Position numbers and translations under genes: made by a program. A stretch of 64,000 nucleotides of DNA from Amyelois transitella. Lineage: Eukaryota > Arthropoda > Insecta > Lepidoptera > Pyralidae. This document shows, one piece after another, positions 21,271 to 34,300 of the stretch. Numbering within the stretch: position 1 is the first letter of the stretch; each line of letters starts with the position of its first letter. The stretch covers positions 4,216,001-4,280,000 of the forward strand of contig NC_083531.1 in the NCBI RefSeq assembly GCF_032362555.1, read 5' to 3'. Under the pieces are notes generated by a model. That model was not told where the DNA came from. It saw nothing but the letters and a program-made list of their open reading frames with translations, and searched no databases.

Positions 21271-24200
21271 AAGAGATAGAACGATTGTAAGTTTGTAAAA
21301 AGGATAGGGACGGAATGAGTGTTGGGTTTTTTTATCTGCCGATTGTTTTTGTGTTTCGAATTGTTTTTAATGGAAGCCGTAGTTTTTTTAGCGATGTAGG
21401 TATAATCGAATGATATAAACTGGATTCACAGATGATTTGTTGGATTTAAAATATTATCGCGTCTGTGTTCTAGACAGAGCCTGAATATTTAAACTGTAGC
21501 GGTTTGATCAGTGAATAGTCTGTATTTTTAATTTTTTTTGGTCGAAATGTGGTAATATAATTGTATAGGAAATTGGGATGAATGATGATCAAAGTTTAAG
21601 ATAAAATTACAATTGCAATTTTAAAATAATTTTTTTCGTGAATGATAAATAAATGTCACTGATTGTATTTTGAAAAAAAAAAAGAATGAGAATAGAAAAT
21701 TTGATAATTACTTGTATAAGTAACGAAATTTAATGATTTATCTATGGCCATGTCGACCACATAAATGATTTTTTTTTAATACTTAGCGTGCAAATTCTAC
21801 TAGCTTCGCGGCCACACGTGATAATCTATACTATAATATTATAAAGCTGACGAGTTTGTTTGTTTGTTTGAACGCGCTAATATCGGGAACTACTGGTTCT
21901 AATTGAAAAAATATTTTTGTGTGCAGTAGACCATTTATCGAGGAAGTCTTTAGGCTATTTACCATCACGCTACAACTATAAGGAGGAAAGAAATAATAGC
22001 AATTGTAAAAAAAACGGGGAAAATTATTCCTCCTTGAGGGCCTCAATGATGCCCAAAATAAATGTACCACGCGGACGAAGTCGCGTGCGCAGCTAGTAAT
22101 AACATATTTGTGAAACTGAAAAAATCGGCAGTTAAAAAAAATCAACAGTGAAAAAAAAAACGTGAGCGATCGAACGTCGACGCTTTAAGCGGTTTTTTTT
22201 TTGGATAACCGTAGATCATATTTCTACGATGTCTTGTGTCGTTTGCGCATGTTTTCAATTGTGAAATAGCACGTTTTATTCATAAATAATAACAATATTG
22301 TCACGTTTATAAATCGCATTGTACGACGGCGCGGAATATCGCATTAAAGCAACCTACCGCCTACCGAATTGAACCGGATAATAACTCAGCAGAATAACAA
22401 CCTTATTTACATAACACAACTATATATCAAGTGATATAGCCCAAACGACACGAAAAACTAACTGCGTATAAGGTTTACATACAAGCCGCGGCGGTCCTAG
22501 GTACGAATGCCATTTCGAATAATTGAATAGTTACTAAATAAAATGTTCGGACAAAAATAAAATAAAAATACACTAATTCATACATAGTTTACGTCTTTAC
22601 CCCTTACGGGACAGACAGAGTTGCAAAGTTCACGCTCGATTTAGTAACTTGCATAATGGAATGGATTTAGTAACTTGCATTCAGTTATATGAGAAGTATT
22701 TTTTTTAAATAAATTATTTCAATCTCTAACCTTGATGTTGTAGTAATATATGGCAGTTGTACCTAGGTTTTGTATAGTAAATGTATATGTTTAAAATTAT
22801 AATTATGATAAATTTAGTATATATGTGATATTGACATTAAGCATTTTTTTTAAAGTTCTAATGAATAAAAAAAGTAAAAAAAAAGCTGTATAAAAATCTA
22901 ATTTTAAAAATAGTATTACGTTAGTGTTCACGGCTGGGTAGTGTAGGTTTTTTTTTATAAATAAGGATTTTGAGAGAGTCATTAACTAAAAATTCTTTCG
23001 AAGGTATGTTATGCAACAGAGATAATCTTTTGGGGAAGTTATGGGGGGCTATTTTTAATAGGGAATTTAAGAATGCTTTGAAAATCTATTAAAATGGTCA
23101 CTTGTTATTTATATATTCAGTGTGATTTTAAGTTGTTTAAACAGTTACAATTATAACTTTAAGGCAAAATTGTAGGTTTTAAATGTTGACAATATTTTAT
23201 CTATAATTTTTTGTGCTGTATTTTAATAGTTTTTTTTTTGGATTAAATTTAAGGCCCAGTCTGTGAAGTTTAGATAACAGATTCAGTGACACAAAAATAC
23301 AATGATAATAAAATAAAATAAATAATTTGATCTGTATTAATAAATATAAGAAAACTGCCTAAAATATTTAACGTGCACTAGGAAAATGTTCTTTTGTAAT
23401 AATAATAATAAAAAAAAAAACGAAAAAAATATTGTTTTTTGTGTCACTGGATTTCATTAAGGAGTAAGCCGTATGGCAGTCCATTATAATCCTACGTAGA
23501 AAATATTAAAAAAAAAATAGTCTTGTACATTTTATGAAAGTTAAAAAATAAAAATGTATATGAAAAAAAAAGTGCACCTGAGTGGTTTTAAATGGGTAAT
23601 AAATACATTTTATTTATAAATTTCTAGTAAGTATGTTTGGTGCGCACATATTGAGTAAAGATAATATTTATGGTCACGTTCAGGCATGTTCGCGTATACT
23701 TTTTTTAATGTTATATATTATATATAAACGCGTATGTCAAGATTTTCATACGCTTTTATTAAAGGTTTTTTTTTTCTGTTTTAACAGATAAAATTATGAG
23801 TCAAACATAACATTACATATGATCACGTCTATACCCCTTGCGGGTAGACAGAGCCGACAGTCAAATAATTATGAATAAAATAATATTATAAATTAATGCA
23901 ACTGACGACAGACCACTAACTAATACTGACCATAAATTGTTTATACTCAATGCGTGCGAACCTTATTTATAATGTAGTTCATTTCGTACGAAACTCATGT
24001 AGGGAAATGAAGATTTTAGCGGAAATAGGTAGTATTTACAAATATAATTAGATGTGAAATGGTGCAATTTTTTTTATCCGAAACTCGATCAATATAGGGG
24101 TAACACAATTATAATTGTAATATTCCCGATAAATTTCCGAAGAAACAGTGATGAAGAAAGTTACAAATAAAAAAAAACAAATGCAACTGTTTTCTTTTTT

Positions 24201-25620
24201 AATATTTTTTTCTAAATGAGTTCCGTATGGATATTTGTGTTAATCAGTTTAGCGTACCGTGCTGGTAATATTGTTTTGACAGGGAAAATATTTCTCTCAC
24301 TATAATTGTTATTATTATTATATTATTCTTATGATTAAAATTAGTTGTATTGTGCATTGTCGAAATGATTTTAAGACTCGTTCAAATTCAATTTATTGGA
24401 ATGTAATGCATTTTTTTAGGCATAGAATGTTACTATGCAATTAATTTAGAGATGGCTCTAAAATATTTGAGGTATTTTATTTTCTGTCATTGGAATAAAT
24501 TTTAATTGAAGCGAAAATATGATTTTTCCTTTGTCCAAGCATAAAAAAGACTTGTATGTAATTGAAAGTTGATCGTTACGAGAGACACTCATAGCACAAT
24601 CAATCAATTTGTAAGCACTGTAGAAGTCCTAGTGAAATTTTCACCAAAAACATCGCTAACACTAGCTTAAAGGGCTTTAATTATTTGAGCTTATGAAGAA
24701 GGAATATAGTCCGCTATCGAAATTGAAGCCTTTTTAAGATATTAGTAACTTATGTGGCGATTATATATGTACCTACCTATTTTGAAATAGATTTTTCATT
24801 ATGCCTAGTGGTTTATATCTGTTTAACGAAGTGTAGTCCAAGGCCGAATTTGTCAATGAAAGCAATAAATATTAGAAAGAATATTTTCTATTTAAATAAA
24901 AAATTGAAAAAAAAAATATTGTTTTTTTTTTACATGGGGTGATGAGTCCCATAGATAAATTTATTAGGCGTTATAACGGCTACACTTTGTTATTTCATAC
25001 TAATTAAGGTTAATTAATATTGTACTAAATTCAATTAACCGTATCAACATTGATTTGTATGTAAATAGCACGTGAAACCCACACCCCTAACATAGTTATT
25101 TCGGATTTGTATATAGCTAAAAAAATGTACAATAATCACGGAAAATGTAAATTTATAATAATTAAGCCGTACGAATGCGTCAGGTCCTATATGTTTGTGA
25201 ATTGGTTATAAACAGAAAAATAAATTAAAAAATTATGCGATTTTTTTATATCTATTTATCCTTAATTATTTGAATTAAAAGAATATGTCTAGACTGCTCA
25301 AATTTGATTAATACATAAATCTGTAAGTTCATCGCTTATTTCAAAGTGATTTATTTTTTTAAATTAATATTCTGATGTCAAATTTTCAAATATTTCATTT
25401 TCTGTTTATGACCAATAGCCTAAGGTCATTTTAAATATTTAAAAGTATTCGTTATAATGTTTGATTATTGGAATTTGTATAATTTTGAGTTAGATGTGCG
25501 AAGGTAAATTTTTATAGTTCACAAATTCGGTTCTAAGTAAAATGCAGTAAGTAAATATGAAACTGTATTCCTTTGTTTTATTTGTGTGCCCTTTTAGTTA
25601 TGATGAAGAAAATAAAGAGA
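21271..25620 (+). other. 3' UTR and downstream flank of Paip2-A
   Basis: AT-rich, no coding frame. A candidate poly(A) signal AATAAA lies at 21648-21653, about 380 nt after the stop, followed by T/G-rich sequence; it is conserved in B and C. A Helitron H1 occupies 21826-22096. The rest is conserved with the B and C downstream regions, so it may hold a longer 3' UTR or be passively duplicated. Confidence 0.6.
21648..21653 (+). terminator. Candidate polyadenylation signal, Paip2-A
   Basis: AATAAA followed by TGTCACTGATTGTATTTT; the same context is found at 40322-40327 (B) and 61893-61902 (C). Confidence 0.5.
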
Positions 25621-25754
25621 TGATTCAGCAATGATATTTAATACATATATTTGTATAGCTATAGTAGGCATTGCCAGTTGCTATACGTGGCCTCGTGTCT
25701 TCAATTGGAAGCGGCTGAAGAGCATGCTCGTAGCGAGAAACGGCTTTTAATCAT

Positions 25755-26160
25755 ATAATAATACATACGGGGAAAATTACACAGATCGAGTTAGCCTCGA
25801 AGTAAGTTCGAAACTTGTGTTACGAGATAACTAACTCAACGATACTATATTTTATAATAAACTAGCGACCCGCCCCGGCTTCGCACGGGTGCAAAATTAT
25901 AAATGTTATTATACATAAAAACCTTCCTCTTGAATCACTTTACCTGTTACAAAAAACCGCATGAAAATCCGTTGCGTAATTTTAAAGATTTAAGCATACA
26001 GACAAACAGACTAAAATAGCGACTTTGTTTTGTACTATGTAGTGATACTTATTTAGATAAACATCCAAGACCCAGGCCAATCAGAGAAAGTTCGTTTCTC
26101 ATCATGCCCTGGCTGGAATTCGAACCCGGGACCTCCGGTGACACAGACAAGCCAAAGCAG
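25755..26160 (-). repeat. tRNA-derived SINE S2 split by a Helitron fragment (family H3)
   Basis: The S2 body resumes exactly where the inserted 184-bp element (25862-26045) ends. The insert has minus-strand TCACTACATAG start and GGGTCGCTAG end, flanked by A and T, as Helitrons require. Unit B keeps the same insertion (44633-44815) but loses the tRNA head of the SINE. Confidence 0.8.
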
Positions 26161-26349
26161 AGGGAGAAGCTTTTCGTACACATGCTATATTATTCAGCAA
26201 TGACATTCAATACATAGGTATAATGTGCTATAGTATTGCCAATTGCTAATCGTGGTCTTTGTCTTTTTAAGATTTTGCCCTGTCCACACCGTAAGGGATA
26301 GAGACGTGAGTACATGTATGTCCGTTACGATGCTTATGATTGTCTTGTG

Positions 26350-26973
26350 TAATTTTTGCGGACTATATCTGGTCTCGCGGAAGGATATGGACAAGGAGTA
26401 CCTCTGGTCCGTAACTCGAGCTCTCGTCCAGCGCCGGTATCTTCCACGATCCAATAGGTAGTTTTTGGGAAACACAAATCACTGCACTTCACAGACCAAC
26501 CCCGGGGTGCGTAGTTAATAAAGTTTTAGCGTCTTTGATGAATTTTGAGAATATTCACAACCGATGCAGAGAGCGAAGCAGTTGCGCGAGGAGAGACGAA
26601 TGGCGCGCTTTTTTGTTTTTAAATTATTTTGACATTTGGGAAAGGAGTGAGAGTGGGACAGGAATAGGATTGAGTGCGTGCGTGAAAGAGTGCGTGTATG
26701 TAGTGTTGCGTTTATAAAAAATATATTAAAAAATAAATAATTGGCGAAGACAATATCTTAGCTGCCTAAGCACTATCCTCAACTGCTTAAGCTCTGATCA
26801 GCGCTCGTCCTATCGGCCACTTTTTTATTTCGAATATTAAATGCATTATTATAAGTTTGGAAATACTCCTTTCTCGCTCGAAAAATTGATCACCCGCGTC
26901 AGATTGCGGGTGTAAATCGGGTCGCGGATTCGGCAACTCAAATTCAAACGTTTGTTTGCCAACTATCTACTTA
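26350..26973. repeat. Unclassified segment duplicated between units A and B
   Basis: Nearly identical to 44895-45480. Contains GGTCTCGCGGAAGGATATGG and GAATATTCACAACCGATGCA. No terminal repeats or protein domain were recognised, so its origin is open. Confidence 0.5.
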
Positions 26974-26975
26974 TA

Positions 26976-28293
26976 CATTCAGTCAGAAAAGTATCGGGAA
27001 TGGATTATTTATTTATGGTTCCAAATTCAAATTTTTGTTTTTTTTGTTGTTGTTAGATTGGCACAACTGTTTTCCATTTTGGCGCGGAGTTTGAGTTGCA
27101 TCTGTTGTTTACATTAAATACAGTGCTATTTTTAGTTATATCATATCTAGTGTGTATTGCTAATTTCATAATGGATAAAAACATCGAACAAAGAGTTTGT
27201 CTTAAATTTTGCATTGCCAATGGAATATCGTGTTCGGAGTCACTGAAAATGTTACAGAAGGCTTACGGTGAATCGACTTTATCAAAAACTCGTGCTTATG
27301 AGTGGTACAAAGCGTTCAAAAGCGGTCGAGATGTGATGGAAGATTTGCCTCGCTCTGGTAGGCCATCAACGTCTGCAACTGAAGTTAACATCGCAAAAGT
27401 GAAGGAAATAGTGACTGAAAATCCTCATTCAACTTTGAGAGAGATAGCCACCGAACTTTCTGTATCTCACGAGTCGATCCGTACCATTTTAACTAATAAT
27501 TTGGGTATGAAACATGTTACCGCTCGGCTAGTCCCAAAAGACCTGAATTTTTTTCAAAAACTCAATCGCATGAGAGTCGCTGAGGACATGCTAGAACGAG
27601 TCAATTCCGACCCAACATTCATGAAACGCATTGTTACTGGTGATGAGACGTGGGTTTACGAGTTTGACATGCAAACTAGTCAACAAGCTTCGGAGTGGCG
27701 CCTTCCAACTGAACCGAAACCGAAAAAACCACGCCAAAGTCGTTCAAAAGTCAAAGTCATGTTGACTGTTTTCTTTGACTATCGCGGTGTTGTGCACTCG
27801 GAATTCTTGCCGGAAGGTCAAACGGTAAATAAGGAATATTATTTGAGTGTTATGCGGCGTTTAAGAGAGCAAATCCGACGAAAAAGGCCAGATTTGTGGA
27901 AAGAAAATTCTTGGATTTTGCACCATGATAATGCACCTTCGCACAAGGCCATCATTGTGAACGAATTTTTAACCAAACACTCAACAAATACCATCGAGCA
28001 ACCACCATATTCACCAGATATGGCTCCAGCCGACTTTTTTCTTTTTCCTAAACTCAAATTACCACTTCGTGACACCCGTTTTCAATCGGTAGAAGACATA
28101 AAAGAGAATTCGCGGCGAGAACTGACCTCAATTCCGGAAACAGCGTTTAAAAAATGTTTTGATGATTGGATTATTCGTTGGCGTAAGTGTATCGTTTCTA
28201 AAGGAGCATATTTTGAAGGTGATAAAATAAATTTGGATGAATAACAAACAGTTTGTGTATTATTGATCTTTTCCTGCTACTTTCTTGACAGAG
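26976..28293 (+). mobile_element. mariner element, apparently complete
   Basis: 1318 bp, flanked by TA (26974-26975 and 28294-28295). Ends CATTCAGTCAGAAAAGTATC and, on the reverse strand, CTCTGTCAAGAAAGTAGCAG form imperfect inverted repeats of about 25 bp. It contains one open transposase frame. Unit B lacks it. Confidence 0.88.
27171..28244 (+). CDS. mariner transposase
   Basis: 357 aa from the ATG at 27171; the frame is open further upstream but without an ATG. An N-terminal helix-turn-helix region (about 1-110) contains the linker-like RSGRPSTS. The catalytic domain has TGDETWVYEFD, HHDNAPSH and SPDMAPADFFLF; the second and third aspartates are separated by 34 residues, giving the D,D34D triad of mariner. 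The length is typical of the family (about 345-360 aa), and no stop or frameshift was seen, so it could be active or only recently silenced. The enzyme cuts at the inverted repeats and inserts at TA. The subfamily was not assigned. Confidence 0.93.
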   Translation: MDKNIEQRVCLKFCIANGISCSESLKMLQKAYGESTLSKTRAYEWYKAFKSGRDVMEDLPRSGRPSTSATEVNIAKVKEIVTENPHSTLREIATELSVSHESIRTILTNNLGMKHVTARLVPKDLNFFQKLNRMRVAEDMLERVNSDPTFMKRIVTGDETWVYEFDMQTSQQASEWRLPTEPKPKKPRQSRSKVKVMLTVFFDYRGVVHSEFLPEGQTVNKEYYLSVMRRLREQIRRKRPDLWKENSWILHHDNAPSHKAIIVNEFLTKHSTNTIEQPPYSPDMAPADFFLFPKLKLPLRDTRFQSVEDIKENSRRELTSIPETAFKKCFDDWIIRWRKCIVSKGAYFEGDKINLDE

Positions 28294-28317
28294 TAGTATA
28301 TATATCTACTTATATAT

Positions 28318-28810
28318 AAAAGCGAAAAACACTGACTTAGGAATCACGAAATCTCCAAATCTACTGAGCCAATAAAGATGAAATTTGGCAGAAAGGTAGA
28401 CTTTAATTAGGAGGGATCCACTAAGAAAGGATTTTTGGAAATTCTATTCCTAAGGGGGTGAAATAGGGGTTGCAAGTTTGTATGAAACTTTGTAATTTTT
28501 AGTATTGGACACCAGAAAATTGTGATTTAAATTTACGGTTAGATTAAAATAATAATTCATTACTTACATTTTGTAAATTGCATTTCTAATGGGGTGAAAT
28601 AGGGATTGCAAGTTTGTATGAAACTTCGTCATTTTTAATATTGGACGTATGAAAATTAAGATTAAAATTTACGGTTAGATTAAAATAATAATTCATTAAT
28701 TAAATTTTGAAAATTGCATTTCTATAGGGTTGAAATAGGGGTGATAAGTTTGTATGAAACTTTGTCATTTTTAATGTTGGACACATGAAATTAAATCCCT
28801 ACATAAAACA
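28318..28810 (+). repeat. Helitron-associated tandem repeats
   Basis: Three near-repeats of about 120-130 bp, each with GGGGTGAAATAGGG-type and GCAAGTTTGTATGAAACTT words, lying just before the helicase remnant. The counterpart in unit B is 45487-45985. Confidence 0.6.
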
Positions 28811-29105
28811 TAATTGAGGCAACAATTTTCACTGGTGTATATGCAGGAGAAACAGTTTTTATTCCACGGATCCCATTAATGCCATCGGATTACCAAATTC
28901 CATTTAAGCGTGTTCAATTTCCAGTCAAGCTGTGCTACGCCATGACTATAAATAAGGCACAGGGGCAAACATTAAAAGTGGCTGGCATAGATTTGAGGAA
29001 CGATTGCTTCTCCCACGCTCAGTTGTATGTAGCCTGTTCCAGAGGGAGTGATTGCGACAGTTTATATATACTACAATCAGAGAGTAAGACTAGAAATGTG
29101 GTATA
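28811..29105 (+). pseudogene. Helitron helicase C-terminal remnant (unit A)
   Basis: A frame with FIPRIPLMPSDY, FKRVQFPVKLCYAMTINKAQ and CFSHAQLYVACSRG matches the C-terminal motifs of the Pif1-like helicase of Helitron Rep/Hel proteins (motifs V/VI: MTINKAQGQT, YVACSR). Only about 95 residues remain of a protein normally well over 1000. It is cut off by the MITE at 29106. Non-functional. Confidence 0.85.
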
Positions 29106-29574
29106 CAGGGTGACATTTAAAACAACTGCATCCTTTTAAACATAGACTATACCCATGCTTCTGAGCTGTTTGAGCCTATTTTTATTTAAATTAAACGTCA
29201 GCATTTTCACATTTAAAAAACCCGCAAAAACTACGTCACACGCTTTATTAAAGACCAATAACTACAAAAAGAAATTAAAACTAAATGAATGTCTGAAAAA
29301 TATATTATTTTTCTAGTATCAAGATCAAGTAAAGTACAGAGTTGTCGAGATCGCTCAGCTGAATGAATTGTGTCGTTGACCTCTGAATCTTACGCGTCGC
29401 TTTTCCGCCGGCCAGGGTGATATGACGTATTTAGGATCGTGGATTTTGATACTTTAATTTTTTTTCGTACTCTCTGAAATATGAACCGATATTTTTCTTT
29501 TAACGTCTTTAAAAATCCTTTAGATGAGTACACTAAACAGTTAAATTTATGCAGTTGAATTAAAAGTCACCCTG
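29106..29574 (-). mobile_element. MITE M1 inserted in the Helitron remnant
   Basis: CAGGGTGACATTTAAAACAA to AAAGTCACCCTG flanked by TA. Present at the same place in unit B (46280-46748), so it predates the A/B duplication. Confidence 0.85.
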
Positions 29575-29689
29575 TATAAAGAGGTTTTTTCAAAAATAAT
29601 CCTTACACCCATCATCACTCATTCAAATCCAAACTTATTTTGAATGTAGTATTCGTCCTTCTTCATCTAATACATAAAAATAAATATTT

Positions 29690-29935
29690 TAAAGGGACGT
29701 CTTTGTAGAAAAAGCAGCAGTAAAGTAAAAGTTGCGCTGCTTCTTCACCTGTGCTTTGGAAGGAGGCAGTAAACTTAATTATGAATAACTTTTTGACATC
29801 AATAACAGATGTATTACATCCGATATTGAGAATAAATAATTTGTTAATTATAAAAATGAGTAAAACTAAAATAGTATAATTTGTGTAGTCTACGTGTGCG
29901 AAGACGCGGGTAAAAGCTAGTTTTATATCTAAGAT
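29690..29935 (+). mobile_element. LINE 3' fragment and Helitron end in the inter-unit flank
   Basis: CTGCTTCTTCACCTGTGCTT and TTTGACATCAATAACAGATG mark a LINE 3' end; CGCGGGTAAAAGCTAG at about 29905-29920 looks like a Helitron 3' terminus. Confidence 0.5.
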
Positions 29936-29942
29936 AGATACC

Positions 29943-30235
29943 TTAAATGTATGAAATAAAATTATCCCATTGGGGCGAAGCCCCGGGACGCAGCAAGTTA
30001 CAAATATAACCATAAATGACTATACTAAAAATTTCTTTCACTGATTCATCCCTCCTTAGGTAATGGCACATAAAAATTGTTACCTGTAAACTAATGATAT
30101 TTATTAATGAATAGTGACCCATCTTAACAATTGAAAATTACCATTCCAAGACCCTCATTCACAAATTGTTATCAATAAACTAATTGCTCATAGATATTAT
30201 TATAGTTAGACTTTTAAATATTTTCCTATAAATAA
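29943..30235 (+). repeat. Truncated upstream module 1 of unit B
   Basis: Matches 11734-12015 but ends at CCTATAAAT, inside the TATA word, where module 2 begins. This copy of the candidate promoter is therefore broken. Confidence 0.6.
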
Positions 30236-30455
30236 CAAATAATAATATAACCATAAATGACTACAATAAAAAAATTTTTCACTGATTCATCCCTCCTTAG
30301 GTAATGGCATATAAAAATTGTTACCTGTAAACTAATGATATTTATTAATGAATAGTGACCCGTCTTAACAATTGAAAATGACCATTCCAAGACCAAATTG
30401 TTATCTATAAACTTATTGCTCATCGATAATATTGTTACACTTTTAAATATTTTCC

Positions 30456-30547
30456 TATAAAATGGGGCGACGTTTCGTTTTTACGTTTAGTGCGAATTAT
30501 TTTGTGACACTGGAAGGTTCACTGCTCGACGCTTTTCGGACATTGTG
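30456..30547 (+). promoter_or_regulatory. Candidate TATA/Inr/DPE promoter and 5' exon of Paip2 copy B
   Basis: TATAAAA at 30456-30462, initiator A at 30489, GGTTC at 30516-30520, donor GTG|GTTAGT at 30547. Identical spacing to copy A (33 bp, then +28). Confidence 0.5.
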
Positions 30548-31300
30548 GTTAGTTTAGTTTTTTTATATATTACTATTTCATTTTAAATATAGAATAATGT
30601 GACGGTGCTGCATGTTTACGAATTGTGCTTTAAATTTATTTATTGTGGATTTTTTTAGTATAAAGTTAGTTATTTTTCAATTATTACGATTTAAAATATA
30701 GAATTAGGTGTCTTATTTTTTTTACTACGATTTATGTTAAAGTCGAAGGAAATTAAATTCTTGTTAGGTAAAGTCAGTTTCTAGATAGTTGTTAATTTTA
30801 TTATTTTGTGCTATATAACTAGCTAACTAAACACAAGCTAACTTTAAACAAATACCAGATTCGATCCTAAAGAAATTATATTTTTATAATTTATATCACT
30901 TCTGTATTAGTATTTATTGTACATATTCATTTCGTATGTTTCGGCGGAATTTATATCTATACTTTATTTCTAACAAACATCTATCCAAGACTTAGGGTGA
31001 CTCGTAATCGATTCAGTAGTTATTGCGTGAAAGAGTAACAAACATCCATACTGACATCCTGACTGATATACTCACAAAGTTTCGCATTTATAATATTAAA
31101 AGAATTTAAAAAAAAGTGATAATAAAATATTAAATACGATATTCTCCTTAATTACAGATACGTGGTGCACCGGCGAAGGTAACAATCACGTCGCACGTAC
31201 AACGCGAACCTGACAGTGCCTGAATAAGTGTTGAAAAATATAAAAAATAAAAATATATTTTTTTTTACTCGTACACGCGTAAACATATAATTGTGACAGT

Positions 31301-34300
31301 ATGAAGATCCCAGAGACATTGGCAAACGTTGGTGCTTACTATGGAAACGAGGAGAATGGACAGTGGCAGGTATGTTGATCTATCTACATATAATCACGTC
31401 TATATCCCTTGCGGGTCAGACAGAGCCAACAGTCTTAAAAGACTGATAGGCCACAGCTCAGCTATTTGGCTTAATGATAGAATTGTGACTCAAATAGTGA
31501 CAGGTTGCTAGCCCGTCGCCTAAAAAATATAATCTCAAGTTTGTAAGTCTATCCCTTAGTCGCCTTTAACGACATCCATGGGAAAGAGATGGAGTGGTGT
31601 TATTCTTTTTTGTATTGGTGCCGGGTACCACACGGCACTATCTATAATATTAAAAAGCTGAAGAGTTTGTTTGTTAAACTACCGGTTCGAATTGAAAAAT
31701 TATTTTTGCGTTGAATAGACCATTTATCGAGGAAGGCTTTATATAACATCACGCTGCAACTATAGGGAGCGTAGAAATAATGGAATGAGTGAATAAAAAA
31801 CCGGGAAAATTATTCATCCTTGAGGTCTCCCATGTACCTATGCAGAGATCGTGGCAAGTGGAAAGAGGTAGTCTCTGCCTACCCCTCCGGGAAAGAGGCG
31901 TGATTTTATATATGTATGTATGTATGTATAAATACAAATAATACAATAATATACATGTTTTTCAGCAGCCCAACGGCGTTATGACGGATTGCGGCGTGGG
32001 CGGCGGCGTGGTGGGCGCCGGCGACGCGGGCGTTCAGCGGCCGCCTCTCTACCCCGCACTTGTGCCGAGGTCGCCTATACCCGGTAAGTGTCAACTTCTT
32101 ATTCTAATTCTAGATATTCATTCATTATTACGGGACATTTCAAAGTGAAATTCTTCTGGCTTTCCCCGAGCTGTGCCTTTGATCCTGGATTGGGTGAGTC
32201 AGGTTTTAGACGTAGAGACTCCCGTCTGACCTCCGCAACCTTTGCAGGGGAACCTAACCCGTATTGGATACATGTTTATTTATACATACAGTTGACTGAA
32301 TGTGCAGGTTTTCTCACGATGATCTCCCTCGCCGTAAGACATTTCAACATCACTTAATAATTGTTATATTTTTTTATTTCAAAAATTGGTTGACGTCAAA
32401 TAAATTACTTAAAACGACAGTTTGCTGCCGCTTCCAAAGTGCCAGTCAGTGTACAAGAAGCATTAACAAACTGCACTGCAGCATTTTCTTCAATAACGTC
32501 GTCTTCACAAATATTCGAACTTGAATAGAAATGTGGACGAGATAAATGTATTACGAATACATTGTTGTGATTAATTGATTTATACGAAATTTGAAAAATT
32601 AAAAATATAATTTAAAATGGAATGTTAACTAGGTCGATGTACAGAGTGTACTGAATTTTGATTAAGATTCAAAGCAAACTATTCATCTTTACAAGGTTCC
32701 TGCGCCAAGCTCAAGCCAGATATTTGTATAAAATTTAGTATCTATATATACATACCTTGTTCCCCTCAGGGGTACTCGTACCTACACATGACTACGGATT
32801 TCTACTCGCAACACACTCTGGTCGCTTTTCACAATTTTTTTTTGTATACTCTCCTCTCATCTTCCCTTTTCAAGATATTCTCAATATCTATCTATATTTA
32901 ATACCTTATCTACTTTTAATTAATGAATCGATTGAACAGCCAAGGTGACGCAACACATACTTGTCAAATAACTTTGTCAATGTTGAACCAATCGTGTTAT
33001 ATGGCATCAAATTTCTCACCATGACGTCATAAATTCCTATATGAATGTTTACATTAAATTTTTCCTGTATATATCCAGGCTACGTCATGGCCGGCGCGTA
33101 TTACCCCCCGGCGCCCTACGCGGCGCCGGCGACGCCCGACGACTTCGCCGACTACATGTGGATGGAGAACGAGGAGGAGTTTGACAAACAGGTGTGTATA
33201 GTTTGTTCATTACAAATTGCTGGTTTTTGTTGTTGACAGGTTGGTTGACGTTAAAGGTCCCGCGGATGTCGTAAAAGGCGACTAAGGGATAGGCTTATGA
33301 ACGTGGGATTGTCCATCTGGGCGTTCGTTTGGGGCCATCACCCAAAAAGAGAATCCCAAATTATATAAGCCTATTGCTTATTCATGAAAAAAAATGAGTG
33401 GTCCTATTTCTTTTTCTATTTGTGCCGGGATCTACACGGCACGGTTTTATATAATATTAGGTTAATATTTATACGGAATTGACCTCATACGGCAATAATT
33501 TCAGGTGATACAACAGTTGGAGGAGGAGGCGTTGATGGAGCAGTGTATAGAGGCGATGTTGGAGGACGAGCAGAGGGAGAGGCGCAGGCCGAACGGGCAC
33601 CATCAGTATCCCACGTGAGTGTCAAATTGTATATCACGGTAGAACCACACGGCTCAATGTGTGTAGTTTGTCCCGCCAAAAAAAAAAGAACTTCAGTGCT
33701 ACACTGCAGATAAACTGCAGAACTACATACATACATATAATCACGTCTATATCTATTGCGGGGTAGACAGAGCCAACAGTCTTGAAAAGACTGATGGGCC
33801 ACGTTCAGCTGTTTGGCTTTATGGTGGCATTAAGATTTAAATAGTGACAGGTCGCTAGCCAATCGCCTCGCCTCGAAGAAGAATTCCAAGTTTATAAGCC
33901 TACACCTTAGTCGCCTTTTACGACTTCTATGGGAAAGAGATGGAGTGGTCATATTCTTTTTTGGATTTGGTGCCGGGAATCACACGGCACATATACAACA
34001 TGTGAAACCAAAAGTCATGACAATTATCAACTGACGTTGGAAGTGTCCCATAATAATGAATAAATAAAATGTACAACATTGAAGTATGCAGAGATCGTGG
34101 CGAGTGGAAAGAAGGTAGTCTCTGCCTACCCCTCCGGGAAAGAGGCGTGATTTTATGTATACATATGCATGTATATTGACAAAAGTTATTTGGACAAGTT
34201 TGTGTTGCGTCACCTTGGCTGTTCAACCGATTCATTAATTTAATGTATTTATGTATAACATCCTGAATATCCTGAATATGATTGCAGGCAGGCTAGACTG

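Larger units (their letters stand above)
13495..30235 (+). repeat. Tandem duplication unit A
   Basis: One period of the Paip2 array: module 2, gene, downstream flank, Helitron remnant, start of next module. Collinear with unit B (30236-47425) and, in part, unit C (54960-64000). Confidence 0.8.

Noticed and set aside
26350-26973. Possible LTR retrotransposon remnant
   Set aside because: No paired LTRs, primer-binding site or protein motif could be found.
29663-30013. 116-codon minus-strand frame, also at 46837-47187
   Set aside because: It covers a LINE 3' fragment, a Helitron end and module 1; conservation reflects the recent segmental duplication only.
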